Source of the DNA: Endomychus coccineus
Lineage: Eukaryota > Arthropoda > Insecta > Coleoptera > Endomychidae
Direction: 5' to 3'
Length of the DNA: 64,000 nucleotides
Assembly: GCA_958510875.1 (NCBI GenBank)
Contig: OY294068.1
Coordinates: 164,336,388 to 164,400,387, forward strand
Below, piece after piece: positions 61,521 through 64,000 of the stretch (positions are counted from its first letter, which is position 1; every line of letters begins with the position of its first letter). The notes under the pieces are model-generated. The model was not told the DNA's origin and did not search any database. It saw only the letters and a program-made list of their open reading frames with translations. The translations under genes were made by a program, and so were the position numbers.

Positions 61521-61734
61521 GTAATAATATTATTATGTTTGAAATGAACACAGCACACTGTAAATATTGGGTCGGTCCACAGTGTTTTGGAGGAATTGCT
61601 CTTTGCCATTTTCTTTTCAATGCATCTTCCTTAGGAAAGGCAAAAGTACTGCTTGATTCTTCTTTCTTTAAAATGGATTGATAATTTGACTTACATTCTG
61701 AAACACAACAATATCTAAGTATGATTATAATATA

Positions 61735-61910
61735 ACGGTGGAGTTGTGAAACTCTTCGCCTAGTGGAATCCTATCTTATGCCTATAACCTACAAACTTCC
61801 AAGAAAAATTCCAACTCCTTTTCCAAGATTCTACCGCTGACTCGGCGAACATTATAGCTTTTTCTCTAATGTAGTCAAAATAAAACGATAAATGAAAATG
61901 AAAAAAAAAA
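61735..61910 (+). repeat. LINE-A 3' terminal fragment
   Basis: Reads GGAGTTGTGAAACTCTTCGC, TATGCCTATAACCT and GTAGTCAAAATAAAACG with an A-run, matching the last ~170 bp of LINE-A at 50225-50395. Confidence 0.7.
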
Positions 61911-62552
61911 TAATAACTCAATATTTAATGACCAAATCGATGCGTATAATTCAACTTCTACTCAACCATTCCCTATCTCTCCCTTATTTTGTATCACATC
62001 CAGTATTGAATTGCAATATTTAAGGACTGGGATGTAAAGTAGCTCTTGGCACGGAATAGAAAATCAGGTTTTCGAAATGGACCTCACAAAGAAATTCGGA
62101 GACCACTGCTTTGTACGATATTAATTTTGTTACATGAACCATTTCATCTCCTGCTACATTTGATACTGGTAATAACTTTCACTGAAATTTCCAAATTCAG
62201 AATTCCGGATTCTTAAGACTAACTAATTTGTTATTGATAAATATGCTGGCAAATTTGGAAAAATTGATGACACAGATTTTTGTCTCCCATTGGTTAGTAA
62301 TTAATAGATGTTCCTCAGGGTACAGTCTGATAAAATATTTTTCATCTATGTAATTATTATGTTTGAAATGAATACTGCATACTGTAAATATTGGGTCGGT
62401 CCAACGAGTTTTGAAGGAATTGTTTATATCCAGTTTCTTAATCCATCTTGCTTAGAAAAGACAACAGTACTCTTTAATTCCTCTTTCTTCAAAATAGATT
62501 GATAATGTGACTTACATTCTAAAACACAACAATATCTAAGTATGATTATAAT

Positions 62553-62740
62553 ATAACGGCCAAGTTGTGGAACTCTAGCCTAGTGAATTCATTCCTTATG
62601 CCTATAACCTCAAACTTTCCAGAAAAATTACCAACTCCTTCCCCAAGATTCTACCACTGGCTCAGACGATGTTCTTCAAATATTATAGCTTTTCCTCTCG
62701 TGTAGTCAAAATAAAACTATAAATAAAAATAAAAAAAACA
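62553..62740 (+). repeat. LINE-A 3' terminal fragment, second copy
   Basis: Same blocks as 61735-61910, with ACGATGTTCTTCAAATATTA better kept. Part of the 813-bp duplication. Confidence 0.7.
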
Positions 62741-63839
62741 ATATTTAATGACCAAATCGATGCGTATAGTTCACCAATTGTCAATAATTTTGTAAAGAAC
62801 CTCCTACCCAACCATTTCGTATTCCTCCCTCAATTTGTTCCACATTCAGTGTTGAATTGTAATATCAAAGGACTTAAACATGACTGTAGACTTATTTGAT
62901 AACTTCTACACTTCCATTAATTGATAAAATTAAATGTGTAAATTCGAGTTTTATTTCTCCAACTTTAGAGAGTTCAAAATTAGATATTAGCTAAATAAAT
63001 TAGTTCATTGTTCAACAGTACATTATTTCTTATGCAAAATAAAATGAGAATACCAGATATGTCCACAAATAATTTAGCATAAACAAGAAGGAAGATGCGT
63101 GCAGGAGTTACGGTATTAATTATGTACGGGGACATCTGCAGATATCTCACGGTCTGATCATAGTGTGCATGACTCTAATAACAGCCCTTCTATTGTCTTG
63201 TGTTGGCCTAATAGACGTATTACCTACCAAAACATTTTAATATTTAACAATTCCGATCAAACAGTAAGTAGTTATTACGTACATAACGGTCAACTATCTA
63301 TTTTCCGTTGTAGGGATGATTTATAATTTCCAACTTTGTTTCTTACCCCACTAACAAACAATATTAAAAATTATATTTAACCCTTGATAATGTATAATGT
63401 TTCTCGGAAAGTGATGCTAGTAAGTAACCAACTGTAGATAATTGAAACATTGTAGACTTTCTGAGAAAATCATAGCAAATAATAGTCATAGGAAATATAT
63501 TTTCGATAATAGGTGCATTATGTTGAGTCACCAATAATCTGATGGATTATTGCAAGCTATGGTAGTACATAAGCTTATTATATGCTGCTCAAAATATATG
63601 AAACAACTTCAAAGCAGCATCAAGTTTGCCTGTAAAAAATTGTTTGGAACTAATTGCAAAATTGAAAGATTCCAAACTTGAACCTGATGATCCTCTCGTT
63701 TCATTTGGTTTTGTTCCTCTATTTCCCTTTGAGATGTAGCGGACTTAATCAAAAATTCAGTTCACTCAGCCAAAGACCCTTGTACACTATCACCTACTAC
63801 GTTTTTAGGGGGTATTTGGATACCCTGCTGCTCAACAGA
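62741..63839. other. AT-rich intergenic, nothing recognised
   Basis: No supported feature. Confidence 0.5.
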
Positions 63840-64000
63840 ATCCTAAGATCCGTTTCACGCGTATGTCATCTGCCGTGATGATCCTAGGCCTTGCCAGGTA
63901 AGACTGGCACGGATGAGCGCAGGGCATTCACAAGGAAATAGAGGGTTGACGACTCCTCTTTATCTGTCACATCTCATAGAGGAGTGAGTGTCGCTTTCCC
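63840..64000 (-). pseudogene. LINE tail fragment at window edge
   Basis: The minus strand reads a segment with FPCECPALIRASLTWQGLG, like the C-x-CPAL zinc-knuckle tail of I-superfamily LINEs. The element continues beyond the window, so its extent is unknown. Confidence 0.4.

Larger units (their letters stand above)
61351..62740. repeat. Direct duplication, ~813-bp spacing
   Basis: The block starting TACTGGTAATAACTTTCACT at 61351 recurs at 62164. Each copy is followed by a TTGGAAAA...TTGATG block, a TATTGGGTCGGTCCA block and, at 61735 and 62553, a plus-strand LINE-A 3' end. The second copy lacks a few segments and has diverged noticeably more than the 504-bp duplication. Confidence 0.85.

Noticed and set aside
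61496..62502. Two similar 61-64 aa plus-strand frames (MSRYRFHRCNN and MFLRVQSDK types)
   Set aside because: They are paired chance frames in the 813-bp duplication, not a conserved gene family.

Overview
The window looks like intergenic, repeat-dense nuclear DNA from an insect. It is AT-rich and has no operons. The only confident host gene is a forkhead transcription factor of the sloppy-paired/FoxG type. The rest is mostly a graveyard of insect-type transposable elements: mariner, several non-LTR families, Penelope-like elements, a tRNA-derived SINE, small TIR elements, and TTAGG-type repeats. The order cannot be fixed from sequence alone; a beetle or other non-dipteran insect fits, because of the CCTAA/TTAGG tracts.

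Layout. At 2.5-4.6 kb lies a degenerate repeat family (called FB1 here) with an 880-bp TIR element nested inside it. The single-exon slp-like gene is at 5.77-6.71 kb, followed by a 1.9-kb array of ~72-bp AT-rich repeats that in its distal half alternates between two monomer types. A 140-aa unrecognised reading frame lies at 9.85-10.27 kb. Mariner (DD34D) relics lie at 10.7-11.9 (-), 25.0-25.7 (-), 35.5-36.5 (+) and 57.3-58.4 kb (+). Penelope-like (PLE) relics lie at 15.9-16.5, 18.0-18.7, 24.8-24.95 and 52.3-52.9 kb.

Non-LTR retrotransposons fall into at least five families, named here for reference. LINE-A has no visible RNase H and dominates the right two thirds (29.5-31.1, 37.1-38.1, 43.4-44.2, 48.2-50.4, 54.1-56.0 and 60.8-62.7 kb). 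LINE-B is an I-superfamily type with RNase H (18.7-21.1, 32.5-33.1, 40.5-41.4 kb and the right edge). LINE-C is at 41.5-41.9 kb and LINE-D at 26.3-27.1 kb. LINE-E is an R1-clade tail at 45.1-46.6 kb, flanked on both sides by CCTAA/TTAGG repeats.

The most interesting places are four. The 44.6-46.8 kb block combines telomere-type repeats, an R1-clade LINE tail and a hammerhead-ribozyme-like motif. The PLE termini carry weaker hammerhead-like cores in inverted orientation. The satellite beside the slp-like gene has dimeric organisation. The SINE at 31.66-31.84 kb has a 13-bp target-site duplication. No CRISPR array, operon or prokaryotic system is present, and every transposon coding region seen is broken. 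Names such as LINE-A or FB1 are local labels, not database names.
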